A DNA stretch of 64,000 nt from positions 1-64,000 of the forward strand of contig JAHJTV010000019.1 of NCBI GenBank assembly GCA_018829445.1, written 5' to 3'. Made by a program: the position numbers and the translations under genes. The stretch is from a bacterium. Its GTDB lineage: Bacteria > SAR324 > XYD2-FULL-50-16. This document shows positions 52,469 through 62,067 of this stretch, in pieces. A model generated the notes under the pieces. It was not told the origin of the DNA. It was given only the letters and a program-made list of their open reading frames with translations, and did no database searches. Every line of letters begins with the position of its first letter. The first letter of the stretch is position 1.

Positions 52469-54181
52469 ATGGAAGATATATTTAAAAAAGTTATCCTCTC
52501 AATAATATCGCTAATACTGATTGTTGTTTTTTTAAACTCCTGTGGAGGTGATGAAAAGGGGTCTATTACCGGCACCTCCAACAGTGAAACCGAAACTACC
52601 GGTAGTGAATCCGAACCGCCTTCAGTGAGTTCAATTGAACCGGCAGACAATACGGAAAATGTTGCGGTTGATACTTCTGTTTCCGTTACCTTTTCTAAAA
52701 CAATGAAGCCGTCTTCAATAACAGTAAATTCAACCGATACGAATTGTTCAGGGGTTCTGCAAATCTCCCATGACAATTTTTCCTCCTGTTTGCTGCTATC
52801 CGATGTTGTTTCTATCACCAATGATAACAAAACATTCACGATTAATCCGGCCATGAACATCGGCTTCAACATGAGAAGCAATGTTCTGGTTACTATGGGG
52901 GCGCTCGATACTGAAGAGATGGCAATGACTGCAGAGTTTTCTTCGGTATTTTACACCCGGTCAGGTGTCTTGGACTCATCATTCGGAATTAATGGTATTG
53001 TTACCTATGTTAATCCGGATCCATCGGCTGATAGCGAAACGGGAAAAGCGGTTGTTACAGATGCCAATGGTAAAATTATCGTTGCCGGATACATAAGTAT
53101 TAATGGCAGCAATGACATCGCCGTCTGGCGTTATAATCCGGATGGCTCTCTGGATACCGGATTTGGAACAAATGGAGTGTATCTATATGATGGGGGTTTC
53201 GGACATGATGAAGGATATGCAGTTGCTGTGGACACCAGTAATCGAATCCTCGTTGCCGGCACTACCTCAAATGGGGCCAATTTTGATATGATATTACTGC
53301 GAATAACTCCCTCCGGGACGCCTGATTTTTCGTTTGACGGTGATGGAGATGTGACAGCCGATATTGCCGGTTTTAGTGATAATGGGTATGGAATTGGATT
53401 CGATTCCAATGAGGACATAATGGTTGCCGGACAGGCTTATGATGGCACGGACTGGGATCTGGTTATCTGGAAATTTAATATCAATGGGGGTGTGGTAGTA
53501 GCGTTCGGAGCATCCGGTAAAGTCATCACGGATATTGGGGGCAATTCGAATGATAATGCATATGGGATGACGGTTGACAGCAATGGAAAGATGATTGTGG
53601 TGGGACAGACAAACGCCGGGAGCGCAAACTACAATATGTTATTGGTGCGATACAACGTTGATGGTACTCTGGATACCTCATTTAACACAACCGGGATTGT
53701 AACCCTTGATAACATAGCAGGGGGAACAGGTGATGATACCGCATATTCGGTGACCGTAGATCCTACCAATGATATTCTGGTTACCGGACAAAGTGCTTCG
53801 GCGACTGTTTATGATATGTTTTTGTTGAAGTATAAATCAGATGGAACCCTGGACAATTCATTTGGCACCGGTGGGATCGTCACCCATAACGGCGCTGCGG
53901 GAGGATCGGATTGGGACTATGGAAATTCAATTGCACTTGATTCCGCTAACAAGGTTGTAGTAGTCGGAACCAGTAAGAACATTGATCTGAAATTTAACAA
54001 CGTCATCTGGAGATATAACCCGGACGGAACCCTGGATACGGGTTTTAATTCTGTAGGGATTGCAGTTCACGGTAGCTCTTCCGACGATTACTTCGGCAGT
54101 GGGCTTAGCATTGATGCTAACAGAAGAATGCTGGTAACCGGAACAAAAGGTACATCCATGGAGATTCTGCGATATTATTGA
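52469..54181 (+). CDS. Lipoprotein with Ig-like domain and delta-60 repeats
   Basis: From the ATG at 52469 the protein has a lipoprotein signal (hydrophobic VILSIISLILIVVFL, then lipobox LNSC with Cys acylated). A Ser/Thr-rich linker follows. Residues about 50-165 match a Big_5/SbsA-like Ig domain (PADNTENVAVDTSVSVTFSK). From about residue 170 on, units of about 60 residues with the pattern LD-x-x-F-G-x-x-G-x-V, then GKIIVAG, then RYNPDGSLDTGFG are delta-60 repeats, about seven in number and expected to form a beta-propeller-like structure. Surface or periplasmic location is likely. An ATG six codons upstream has no ribosome binding site. Confidence 0.85.
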   Translation: MEDIFKKVILSIISLILIVVFLNSCGGDEKGSITGTSNSETETTGSESEPPSVSSIEPADNTENVAVDTSVSVTFSKTMKPSSITVNSTDTNCSGVLQISHDNFSSCLLLSDVVSITNDNKTFTINPAMNIGFNMRSNVLVTMGALDTEEMAMTAEFSSVFYTRSGVLDSSFGINGIVTYVNPDPSADSETGKAVVTDANGKIIVAGYISINGSNDIAVWRYNPDGSLDTGFGTNGVYLYDGGFGHDEGYAVAVDTSNRILVAGTTSNGANFDMILLRITPSGTPDFSFDGDGDVTADIAGFSDNGYGIGFDSNEDIMVAGQAYDGTDWDLVIWKFNINGGVVVAFGASGKVITDIGGNSNDNAYGMTVDSNGKMIVVGQTNAGSANYNMLLVRYNVDGTLDTSFNTTGIVTLDNIAGGTGDDTAYSVTVDPTNDILVTGQSASATVYDMFLLKYKSDGTLDNSFGTGGIVTHNGAAGGSDWDYGNSIALDSANKVVVVGTSKNIDLKFNNVIWRYNPDGTLDTGFNSVGIAVHGSSSDDYFGSGLSIDANRRMLVTGTKGTSMEILRYY

Positions 54182-54206
54182 GAATGCCCTACCGGAAATA
54201 AATCAA

Positions 54207-54242
54207 GGGGACAGGCTGCTAATAACTGATCAACCTGTCCCC
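54207..54242. other. Hairpin between convergent genes
   Basis: GGGGACAGG (54207-54215) and CCTGTCCCC (54234-54242) form a perfect 9-bp stem between the stops of two convergent genes. No T-run follows on either strand; it could still act as a two-way transcription end. Confidence 0.45.
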
Positions 54243-54303
54243 TGTTGCAATCCTTACCATCTCGTCGTCAGGATTTTTATTGCGGATATTCAAATGATAA
54301 TGA

Positions 54304-54762
54304 TTAATCCAGATCCACCGATTCTTTACACTGGTTGCACCGTTTAGCCCCCCGGAACAGCTTATTGCCGCATTTTGGACAGGTATACCGCTCTTCCTCC
54401 TGCTTTACCCACTCCTGAGTTCCAAGCTCCTTCCACTGAGGGATCGCCCTTAAGATCACCTTTTTCCCCACCGGAATTGAAAACTTATCAATATGATCGC
54501 AGGGGAAATCATCACACTGATAACATCCCTCAAATCCTTTTTCCTTTGCACAGGTTTTTATCGGGCAAATTTTACAGTAAAAGAATATACTGTCCTCATC
54601 CTGCGACATACACCCTTTGCATTGGAGTTCCTCGGGCTTGACAGCATAAACCGGAGCCAGCTTCTCTTTAAATTTCTGATTATTTTCCTTGTCGGCAATA
54701 TAAATGGCACAAACACCACAATACAATCCGCACGGTGATAACAGTTCATTTTGAATCGTCAT
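54304..54762 (-). CDS. DUF3795-type Cys-rich protein with zinc ribbon
   Basis: This 152-aa protein is of the DUF3795 type: LLSPCGLYCGVCAIYIA at the N-terminus, CKGCMSQ, FYCKICPIKTCAKEKGFEGC and CDDFPCDHID. A C-terminal zinc ribbon (YTCPKCGNKL, CNQCKES) is added, and the total of 16 or more Cys suggests several metal sites. The biochemical role of the family is not known. It lies alone, converging on the delta-60 lipoprotein gene. Confidence 0.85.
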   Translation of the reverse strand: MTIQNELLSPCGLYCGVCAIYIADKENNQKFKEKLAPVYAVKPEELQCKGCMSQDEDSIFFYCKICPIKTCAKEKGFEGCYQCDDFPCDHIDKFSIPVGKKVILRAIPQWKELGTQEWVKQEEERYTCPKCGNKLFRGAKRCNQCKESVDLD

Positions 54763-54888
54763 TGGGTTACCTTTTTATAAGGGGTTGAAGATAAAGCCAG
54801 GAAGCTTCATGGAATAATGTTCACGTATTTAACCGCATTAAACCATTCACTCGCCCGTAGAGTCGGCTTGCGGCTGCAGCATCGATTG

Positions 54889-55803
54889 TTATGCTGCCAT
54901 TATTAAGTCTGATAATGTCTTGTTTTGTTTTTGGAACTCAATGTTGCCAGATATACAGGGGCGGTTGTTTTCCTGGCAATACAAATCAAAACGAGTGTTG
55001 CTTCTACCGGAGATTCCCTTTACCACCACTTGGTGTTCATAATAGATTTGTCCTTTTAAAACAACGTCAAGGTAAATTTTGTATTCCGATTTGACATTCT
55101 GCTGACGTTCCAGACTATTTGCCAGCAGAAACATCGGTTGTGCAAAATCCCGTTTAAACCCAGACTTCCTCGCCCAGATTTTTGAGGTGTGAATGGGATT
55201 ACCGTCACCCGAAAATCTGGCAAACTTACGTCCGGTATTTTGGGGTAAAAACCATTTATCGATTATGCTTGCGTCCAAAATGGGTTTAAAAAACGGAGGT
55301 GTATAAGAATCATCCGCCTCACCAAAACTCCCGCGATAATAGAATGTCTGTATATTTTCCCAAACCGTTTCTCCATCCGATTTAACTGCCGAGGAGATAT
55401 ATATTTCCAGTCCTTTTGCTAAAACGCGATAGCCGGTAAGGTTGCACTCAATGCTGAGATTCTCCTTTATATCTATTTTCCGATGTTGAAGAACCTGCAT
55501 CCGTGTATTGAGAACCCTGAACATGGACAGGGGTGCTTTCTTATGTCCCAGTATTCGTTGAAAAACGGGATAAACCAATGTGAAAGGATAAAGCAAAGAG
55601 AGATTATCATGGCAGGTAATTCGACATAGCTTATTAAAGCGGTGCAAATGGCTTTTATCTATTTTTATCTTTTCCCATTTTGCTGAAATCCGGAGAAAAG
55701 GGTCTTTTGGATCAAAATGATTACTAGCACCCAATAATCCTAAGAGGTATGTCATAAATTCGACAGGTCTTCTTTTATATAGCAGTTCTATTGCTGGTGG
55801 CAT
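54889..55803 (-). CDS. MaoC-like hot-dog-fold protein
   Basis: The ATG at 55803, preceded by GGGAG, gives a 304-aa protein. The second half has the MaoC hydratase motif FARFSGDGNPIHTSKIWARK (Asp and His of the 2-enoyl-CoA hydratase dyad are present), followed by SGFKRDFAQPMFL. The first half lacks this motif, so it is probably a double hot-dog with one active half. It could hydrate an enoyl-CoA or enoyl-ACP. It is encoded 53 bases after the ECF sigma-factor gene on the same strand. Confidence 0.78.
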   Translation of the reverse strand: MPPAIELLYKRRPVEFMTYLLGLLGASNHFDPKDPFLRISAKWEKIKIDKSHLHRFNKLCRITCHDNLSLLYPFTLVYPVFQRILGHKKAPLSMFRVLNTRMQVLQHRKIDIKENLSIECNLTGYRVLAKGLEIYISSAVKSDGETVWENIQTFYYRGSFGEADDSYTPPFFKPILDASIIDKWFLPQNTGRKFARFSGDGNPIHTSKIWARKSGFKRDFAQPMFLLANSLERQQNVKSEYKIYLDVVLKGQIYYEHQVVVKGISGRSNTRFDLYCQENNRPCISGNIEFQKQNKTLSDLIMAA

Positions 55804-55856
55804 TCTTTCTCCCAAGATTTTTACAAATAGTGGTTAAAATCCATCTGACAGGTGCT

Positions 55857-56729
55857 TTAATGTAAATGAAATACCTGTTTGAATTCGTTGCTTTTTACCA
55901 ACTCTGAAACCTTGCTGGTGAAATCATACTGGGTATAAAACGGATGATCCCGAAACATATCTACACATTCTCGATAGTGTACTAAATGGGAATCATTGAT
56001 TCTTGCGTTAATAATATCTTTTACACGCTGCTCTTCACCCTTGAAAAAAACCAGTTTGTCGGGGTTTAACCAACCGGCGTCCATGTATTCTTTCAGATAA
56101 TTAGAGCAGTGACAGGGATTGCTTTGATTTAAAAGGCCACATTTATGATTTACAAAATTGGATAGTTTCTTGCGCGAACGGGAAAGAATCTTTCGGTAAT
56201 TTGAACTGGTGATCCCCACAATCTCGCTTCCCACCGCGCTGTTTATACTGAATATGGCGCCTAAAATAAACACCAACCGCTCTTTTCGACTAAAACAAAG
56301 AAGAGACCCCAGATAACAACCGATCTTTGATTCCTCCAGAAGCAACTCATTCTCAGGATTGGAATCCGGTCGTTGATCCGGCATTTGCTTATGACTGGCG
56401 TTCTCTTCAAAGCTGACAACAAAGGCTTCATATTTTGTACGTTTCATGCTGAGCACATAATTGGCAACGATACGATATAACCAGGTCCTGAACGATGCTT
56501 TTTCAGGATCAAATTGTGACATCTTGGTAATGACCTTAACCAGTATCTCCTGTGTTATATCCTGTGCATCATCCGGATCGCAAACCATCCTCAATGCAAT
56601 ATTGTAAATCCAGGCCTGATGTCGAAAAATGATTTTTTCCAATGCTTGAAGATTTCCTTGTAAAGACGATTCTATCAGCCTTTTTTCATCATCATCGGCA
56701 TTTGATTTTTCAATAAATGGGTTGATCAT
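55857..56729 (-). CDS. ECF-type sigma factor with Cys-rich C-terminal extension
   Basis: The ATG at 56729, after CAGGAG, gives 290 aa. Region 2 is clear (IFRHQAWIYNIALRMV, then DPDDAQDITQEILVKV, then SFRTWLYRIVANYVL). Region 4 follows after a linker (FSRKERLVFILGAIFS, then SNYRKILSRSRKKL). After sigma-4 comes a motif HKCGLLNQSNPCHCSNYL and a further 90 residues with more Cys, a tail known in some ECF groups and thought to modulate activity. No anti-sigma gene is adjacent, so the tail may serve as built-in control. Confidence 0.87.
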   Translation of the reverse strand: MINPFIEKSNADDDEKRLIESSLQGNLQALEKIIFRHQAWIYNIALRMVCDPDDAQDITQEILVKVITKMSQFDPEKASFRTWLYRIVANYVLSMKRTKYEAFVVSFEENASHKQMPDQRPDSNPENELLLEESKIGCYLGSLLCFSRKERLVFILGAIFSINSAVGSEIVGITSSNYRKILSRSRKKLSNFVNHKCGLLNQSNPCHCSNYLKEYMDAGWLNPDKLVFFKGEEQRVKDIINARINDSHLVHYRECVDMFRDHPFYTQYDFTSKVSELVKSNEFKQVFHLH

Positions 56730-56829
56730 TGCTTTTTCTCCTGATTGGTTCGACTCTTTCTTACTTATACGAACCAAAAAACCATTTGTGACATCTTAAA
56801 AAAATAAATTTGGAGATATAATACTCAGC

Positions 56830-57230
56830 TGGGCTTGGATAACAGTGTTAGCATTGATTTATTAAGACCAGGCAAACAAGATCCGATTCAAGAGGTAATC
56901 CTTCCCCATTTATCCACAGCTTCAATAAAGACTATGATATTTTCTGCAGGTACGTAATCGAGGTCGTAAGCGGGCGTTCTCTGGAATTCATTTTTCTCGT
57001 GTAATTGGGTTCCAAGATCGGTTTTAAAACCGTTACCACAAATCTGGTTGATCGAAAAATAATGAAGTCTCCCACAGGGCAATCACATGAAAAGCCCAGC
57101 AATACTCAGTAACAACTTGGAATATGTTCAAACCTGGGCTCCGGATTTTTTTTACATGTAGAGAAAACTTGTTACGCTTACCCAGATTGTTGCAGACAAA
57201 AGCAAGTAGATTTTATGTCCCTTGCTTCTA
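56830..57230 (-). pseudogene. Internally deleted copy of the URO-D-family gene
   Basis: Sequence here matches 60670-62015 but lacks about 960 bases in the middle. The retained 3' part (56888 to about 56973) encodes AYDLDYVPAENII and FIEAVDKWGRITS, almost the C-terminus of the gene at 60730-61788. The retained 5' part (to ATG at 56991) encodes MNSRER. The two are fused out of frame. The flanks, including TCTCCCACAGGGCAATCACA at 57066, also match those of the intact gene. This fills the 564-base gap between the sigma-factor and CHAT genes. Confidence 0.85.
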
Positions 57231-57293
57231 TGATTACCAAGCAAACATTTGAGTTACATGTATACTAAGTATTATGTAACCAAAAATCATTTT

Positions 57294-60200
57294 CTAACCG
57301 TCTCCAACCAGGGTGAATGGAGCCCAGAAAACCGGATGGGCGTAATTAGCGATTATTTTCCCCGTAGCTTCATCTTTCAACCCTTCCTGATCGATAAGGT
57401 TTAACTGAGATTTTTGTAAAGCTTTGGCGCGTGTACTATCCGGATTATCTGCCTGAAATTTGAACAATCCTGTAGTCAATGTTTTTGCCGAATTTGTTTC
57501 CACCGACCAGTGGCTTACTAACAACGCCCTGGTCCCGGCATAGAAAAAAGCCCGACCCAAACCCGATATTGCTTCGGCACCTTCTCCCGAACCGGCTGCA
57601 CTGTTACATGCTGACAGAACCACCCAATCCGCATTCAATCTCAATCCCATAATTTCTTCCATGGTCAACAATCCATCCTCTTCACCCCCAACCACGCCAG
57701 GAGAAGACAGGGCTATTGCAGGCTGGGTCAACCCGTCCAAATCACCCTGGATCAAGGCATGGGTTGCAAATAGCAGCACTTTTTTATCTGAAAGATCGAG
57801 AGTTTTGATATTCGATTCAGTCGCATCATAACGGATAAAAACATCCCTTTCTCTATCAGCCCCTAAAGCCTGCGCTACACTTAGCACTTCTTCCGACGAA
57901 TCAGGTAACCGCTGCAGCATTTCCAGGTTGGTAGAGTTCAACGACTTATCATCCAATTGAGACTTCCGTGTCAACCGAAGTCCCCGTTTCTTCAGCAGCC
58001 GTCCTTCAACCGATATCGGTTTCATGGATGCCACGTTTACAATTTCGGTTTCTTCCTTTGACTGATTACCATTAAAAACCGGATCTCCAAAGCCTCCAAA
58101 AGTCGTCTTAAAACTACTGTCAGCGGGAATAGAACGTTGCGATATAAATACCATGGCAGAAGGAGAAGAGGTAATTGCCACCTGTTTAATCAACCAGGGA
58201 ACTGACCTGTAATTGGAGAATAGCGCTGCAGATTCAGCTGGCAAAGTAAATGACTCGGTAACCAATACGGCCAGGGGCAACTGATTGAGAGCACCATGTT
58301 TTAGAAAAATCAGATGCCCGCCGCTTTGCCAGGTGTGTTCAAGGGGTTTTAACAGTTCACGATAAAGAGAGTACGCTGTGTTTAAATCAAACTTGGGAAT
58401 ATCACCAAAGGTTCTTGCAGAAAAATCAAGGGCTTCTCTCAGCTTGTATACGGAAGATTTAACGGTGTTGATCCCGAGGGGGATTGATAAAAACACGTTA
58501 TCACCTTGTTTGGGTATGCTCCAGACATAACTTTTCCGTTCAGCGAGATAAAATGCGATCAATGTTTCCCCAACCTTGAGATTCGCTTTAACATCATCTA
58601 CCGATGCAGGTCTCGGCTGACTTAATTCGGCGTACTCGGGAAACCTCCTTATGATCTCTTCCTGTAGAGAGAGTTGGGCTTTTTCCAGTAATTCTATTTT
58701 CATTTTGGTTTCATTGATGGCTGTCGCTATCTGTTGATTGGTCGGGGACGACAGCATTTCTGCCAGGATAGCCTGCAGCCCTTCCAGTTGTTTTTGTGAA
58801 TCCTGTTCTTTTCTGGCTAGCTCTTTCAACTCCGGATCTCTGATGGCTGCACGTGAACCGCTTTTAATCAAATCTGCCTGTACAGTTTGTGATCTTGATA
58901 TATCAGCGATTATAAAAGATTCCATCAATGCATTCAGGTTGTTCTCTTTTTCAAGACTCGTCCCTGCAATTGAGGATAACAATTCAATGTAATGTTCGGA
59001 AATCATTCGGTGTATCAACTGATTAACCCGCCCTTGGTCTCCATTTTCCCTAATCTTTACTAACCAGGGTCTGGCCTGCTCAAAATGGTCGATTGCACTT
59101 TGGATATTTCCCAGCTTTGCTTCTGCAACAGCAAGCAGACCAAGCATTTTTAAACGGTTTCCCCTGTCGGTTAACTCTGCGGTAACTTTTAGAGACAACT
59201 GCAGATGATGCAACGCTTCTTCATATTTTTCATTGGCTAACAGGGCGAACGGATAACCGGGTGACCAGACGAATAATTTATCATGAAAGAGTGTTCCCTG
59301 TGCCTGTTTTTTTGTCTGGCTTGCAACCTGAAGTGCTTCAGCCCATTTTTCCTGAGCGAGAAGCGTGCGTACCAGGTTACGCCGATATTTTATAAGTTGG
59401 TAAGTACCATCCCTCTCCCCTGCCTCCAATCTGATTTCAATCGCTACTCTTTCCAGCTGCTCAGCTTCTTCGTATCTACCCTGTTCTGACAAGGCCGCTG
59501 CAATGGTTTGCAAAGAATTGGTTGTTAAGTCATATTTTTTCCCAAAGTTCCTTAAGGACAAGGTGAGAGCTTTCCTAGAAAAAACTTCAGATTCTACAGC
59601 ACGGTTCTGCTTCAGAAGGTTTTGTGCCAGATCCAGGTTATCGGAAATAACGGGCCTGATTCTTCCAAGATCTGTTGAAATTTGAAGCGAAGATCGACGA
59701 TAGGCCTCAGCTTTTTGATGCTCTCCATTTAGCTCAAGAAACTCTGCAGTTGATGCTTCCACAATTCGTTTAGCCCAGGCTGCTTTATCCGGTGGGATAT
59801 TTCTTTTTCCTGCTCCTTGCATTCTGTTAACTTTGTTAATAGCATTCTGAAATGCTTTTTCGGCCAATCCCATTTGCCCTGTTTTTGCGTACTGCTTGAC
59901 CAGTATCTGGTCGACATTCTTCTGGGGAAATTTTCTTCTTGCTTCCTCCAGAAGCCCAATTGCCCGTCTGGCATTTCCAAATCGGAATTCAGCGGCTGAT
60001 AATTCCTTATATATTTCCCAGTCTGCACCCTTACCAGCATAACTCATGGCAGTGCGAAATTCCTCAACCGGTTCCATTCCCAAGTCCTGAGCTGCCAGCC
60101 CTTTTTGAAGATAAAACTGTGATAACTCGTAATTATTTGCTTTTTCAGGAGGAATTGCTTTTACTGTTGCCAGTCGCAAGGTGATGACTGAGGAATCAGG

Positions 60201-60380
60201 TAGTTCCTGGTTTAATAAGGCTAAGACATCACTGATTTTCCTGGGAGGAGGAATAAAGCGTTCCTTTTTAAAACTGGTCGTTACCTGTTTTGCTTCCTCC
60301 ACAGACATATGACCGGAACATCCTACTCCCAATACCAGCACAGTCGATAACAGACCATTTACCCATCGTTTTGTATTCAC
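57294..60380 (-). CDS. TPR-CHAT caspase-like protein, probably exported
   Basis: This 1028-aa protein begins with GTG after AGGTGAT. An N-terminal hydrophobic segment ending GVGCSGH suggests a lipoprotein, though the lipobox is imperfect. Residues about 95-460 contain TPR-like helical repeats (for example EEAEQLERVAIEIRLEAG and EEALHHLQLSLKVTAEL). A coiled-coil-like stretch spans about 520-600. The CHAT protease domain occupies about 680-1028, with catalytic His874 in LLFATHALIQGDL and Cys925 in VVLSACNSAAG; both are intact, so it should be active. The partner and cleaved substrate are unknown. Copies of a URO-D-family gene flank it. Confidence 0.9.
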   Translation of the reverse strand: MNTKRWVNGLLSTVLVLGVGCSGHMSVEEAKQVTTSFKKERFIPPPRKISDVLALLNQELPDSSVITLRLATVKAIPPEKANNYELSQFYLQKGLAAQDLGMEPVEEFRTAMSYAGKGADWEIYKELSAAEFRFGNARRAIGLLEEARRKFPQKNVDQILVKQYAKTGQMGLAEKAFQNAINKVNRMQGAGKRNIPPDKAAWAKRIVEASTAEFLELNGEHQKAEAYRRSSLQISTDLGRIRPVISDNLDLAQNLLKQNRAVESEVFSRKALTLSLRNFGKKYDLTTNSLQTIAAALSEQGRYEEAEQLERVAIEIRLEAGERDGTYQLIKYRRNLVRTLLAQEKWAEALQVASQTKKQAQGTLFHDKLFVWSPGYPFALLANEKYEEALHHLQLSLKVTAELTDRGNRLKMLGLLAVAEAKLGNIQSAIDHFEQARPWLVKIRENGDQGRVNQLIHRMISEHYIELLSSIAGTSLEKENNLNALMESFIIADISRSQTVQADLIKSGSRAAIRDPELKELARKEQDSQKQLEGLQAILAEMLSSPTNQQIATAINETKMKIELLEKAQLSLQEEIIRRFPEYAELSQPRPASVDDVKANLKVGETLIAFYLAERKSYVWSIPKQGDNVFLSIPLGINTVKSSVYKLREALDFSARTFGDIPKFDLNTAYSLYRELLKPLEHTWQSGGHLIFLKHGALNQLPLAVLVTESFTLPAESAALFSNYRSVPWLIKQVAITSSPSAMVFISQRSIPADSSFKTTFGGFGDPVFNGNQSKEETEIVNVASMKPISVEGRLLKKRGLRLTRKSQLDDKSLNSTNLEMLQRLPDSSEEVLSVAQALGADRERDVFIRYDATESNIKTLDLSDKKVLLFATHALIQGDLDGLTQPAIALSSPGVVGGEEDGLLTMEEIMGLRLNADWVVLSACNSAAGSGEGAEAISGLGRAFFYAGTRALLVSHWSVETNSAKTLTTGLFKFQADNPDSTRAKALQKSQLNLIDQEGLKDEATGKIIANYAHPVFWAPFTLVGDG

Positions 60381-60545
60381 ATCATCACCTATTAAATCAA
60401 TTCAACTCACTGTTAATCGGTTCATTTCCGAATATCTTATCCACTTTACAAGACATAAACCATCAGTATTTTTCCCCAATTATCACTAATCAAACCGATG
60501 CTTTACACGAGATTGTTTTTATTCAGATCTCATTTTCTATCCATT

Positions 60546-60662
60546 TTTGTGGGAATCACAAAATCAAACCTTTGGGAAATTCCGCTCCTTTTCGGATTTC
60601 AATATTTCTACCTGAGGCATAAGACAAGTTGAATTGCAGGATTTCCGCAATTCTTGGGAAAT
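60546..60662 (-). pseudogene. Relic: 3' end of a DUF4143-type ATPase gene
   Basis: GAATCACAAAATCAAACCTT and the following 100 bases match 63241-63350, the 3' end of the ATPase gene further right, with a 12-base gap. It encodes a variant of the same C-terminal end (GAEF-x-KGLIL). It stops abruptly and joins the segment shared with the URO-D copies. The rest of the spacer (60381-60545) shows nothing definite. Confidence 0.7.
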
Positions 60663-60729
60663 AATGCCCAACTGTGCTAGGGCAACAGTATTACTATTGA
60701 CTAGCCTATCCAGGCGAACAAGATCCGAT

Positions 60730-61788
60730 TCAAGAGGTAATCCCTCCCCATTTATCCATGGCTTCAATAAAGGCTATAATATTCTCTGCAGGTACGTAAT
60801 CGAGGTCGTAGGCGGGTGCTAACAGCAAGCCTTCGGGGCCGAGTGTTTTAATTCGGGTGTGCACCTCCTCACGGATTTGGTCTGGAGTCCCATTAGTCCA
60901 AAGCAGTGCGGTTCCCACGGTTCCCCACATGGCAATCCGATCACCGAATTCTTTTTTTATGGCCAGAGCGTCCATACAATCCGGTTGCACCGGATTGATT
61001 ACATTAACGCCGATCTCTATTAAATCAGGAATCAGTTTGGTGAAATTCCCGTCGCAATGATAAAAAACCAATAATTCGGACGATTCCTCCCGAGCCAGCC
61101 TGATCACCTGCGCCAACCTGGGTTTGAAGAACTCGCGCCACATTGTCGGACTAATCATTAATTGTGTCGGTGCAGCCACATCATCATCCAGAATAAGAAT
61201 GTCCACCCCACTACGAGCCAGAATCAATGAGTTGTGAATCAGAATCGAGGTTAGCTGATCCAACAGAAAATGAACCAGTTCTTTCTGCAAAACCATATCC
61301 AGCATAATTCGTTCAAATCCACGCAGACGACCGGCTATTTCAAACAACACACCGCCAAGATGGGGCGGAGAACCAGCCACGGCTAGTCCTTCCTTATGCC
61401 ATTGGGAAACCTGTTTCTCCAATCCCTTGTATCGATCAGGATGAGTCAGGTCGGGAAAAACATACTCTGTCAACTCGGCCAGAGACCGGATGGAGCCGAG
61501 AGGGCCTTCGGCATCCGATTCGGGATGATAATTCCACTCGTAATATGTCTGAAGTTGAGCCGTACTTCCCACATGCACATCATCCGGAAGTCGGTTAAGA
61601 TATTGCAGGAATTTGTTCTGAGTGGCAGGTGCATCGAATTCTGCAATACGAATATCCGATTTAAAATGAGCATCAGGATCTGAGAGCTTAAACATTTCAA
61701 AATCCTGTGAGAAAAATCCAAGGGCCCTTGGAATCCGGTCCGGTTTCCGGCACCTGAGTGCCAGGTTAACGCGTTCTCTAGAATTCAT
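60730..61788 (-). CDS. Uroporphyrinogen-decarboxylase-family protein (methyltransferase-like)
   Basis: This 352-aa TIM-barrel protein is of the URO-D superfamily, which contains HemE and corrinoid-linked methyltransferases such as MtaA. It starts MNSRERVNLALRCRKPDRIP, the usual form for the non-HemE branch. It lacks the RQAGR block of HemE, so haem synthesis is unlikely. VFYHCDGNFTKLIPDLIEIG with VINPVQPDCMDAL fits the H-x-C...C zinc site of the methyltransferases. GAGGA precedes the ATG. A frameshifted, internally deleted copy lies at 56.9 kb. No corrinoid protein gene is in the window. Confidence 0.87.
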   Translation of the reverse strand: MNSRERVNLALRCRKPDRIPRALGFFSQDFEMFKLSDPDAHFKSDIRIAEFDAPATQNKFLQYLNRLPDDVHVGSTAQLQTYYEWNYHPESDAEGPLGSIRSLAELTEYVFPDLTHPDRYKGLEKQVSQWHKEGLAVAGSPPHLGGVLFEIAGRLRGFERIMLDMVLQKELVHFLLDQLTSILIHNSLILARSGVDILILDDDVAAPTQLMISPTMWREFFKPRLAQVIRLAREESSELLVFYHCDGNFTKLIPDLIEIGVNVINPVQPDCMDALAIKKEFGDRIAMWGTVGTALLWTNGTPDQIREEVHTRIKTLGPEGLLLAPAYDLDYVPAENIIAFIEAMDKWGGITS

Positions 61789-62067
61789 TTTCCTCGCTAA
61801 AAAGATGTTTTATTACCTGTTTTTACATCGGTATCATAAACGCTGTTTTTTCGCAAAATAACGAAGTCTCCCACTGGGCAACCACATGGAAAACCCGGCA
61901 ATGCCAGGCAAAAAACTGGAGACATAAACAGACATGGACTCTGTAACTTTAAAGATGGAAAACTGGTAACTTGAATCCTGATTCCTGCGAACCAAAGCAG
62001 ATAGATGTCATATTCCAAGCTTAAAGAAGCACTTGTCAAATATTGAAATTTTAAGAGTACCAAACGA
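61789..62067. repeat. Upstream part of the duplicated URO-D segment
   Basis: The segment from about 61789 to 62015 matches 56992-57230 (for example TCTCCCACTGGGCAACCACA at 61864). Short related pieces with GGGCAATCGCATGAAAA occur near 25755 and, inverted, near 26183. No gene is called here. Confidence 0.65.

Noticed and set aside
60730-61788. HemE (uroporphyrinogen decarboxylase proper)
   Set aside because: The RQAGR block at the HemE N-terminus is missing and an H-x-C...C pattern typical of corrinoid-linked methyltransferases is present.
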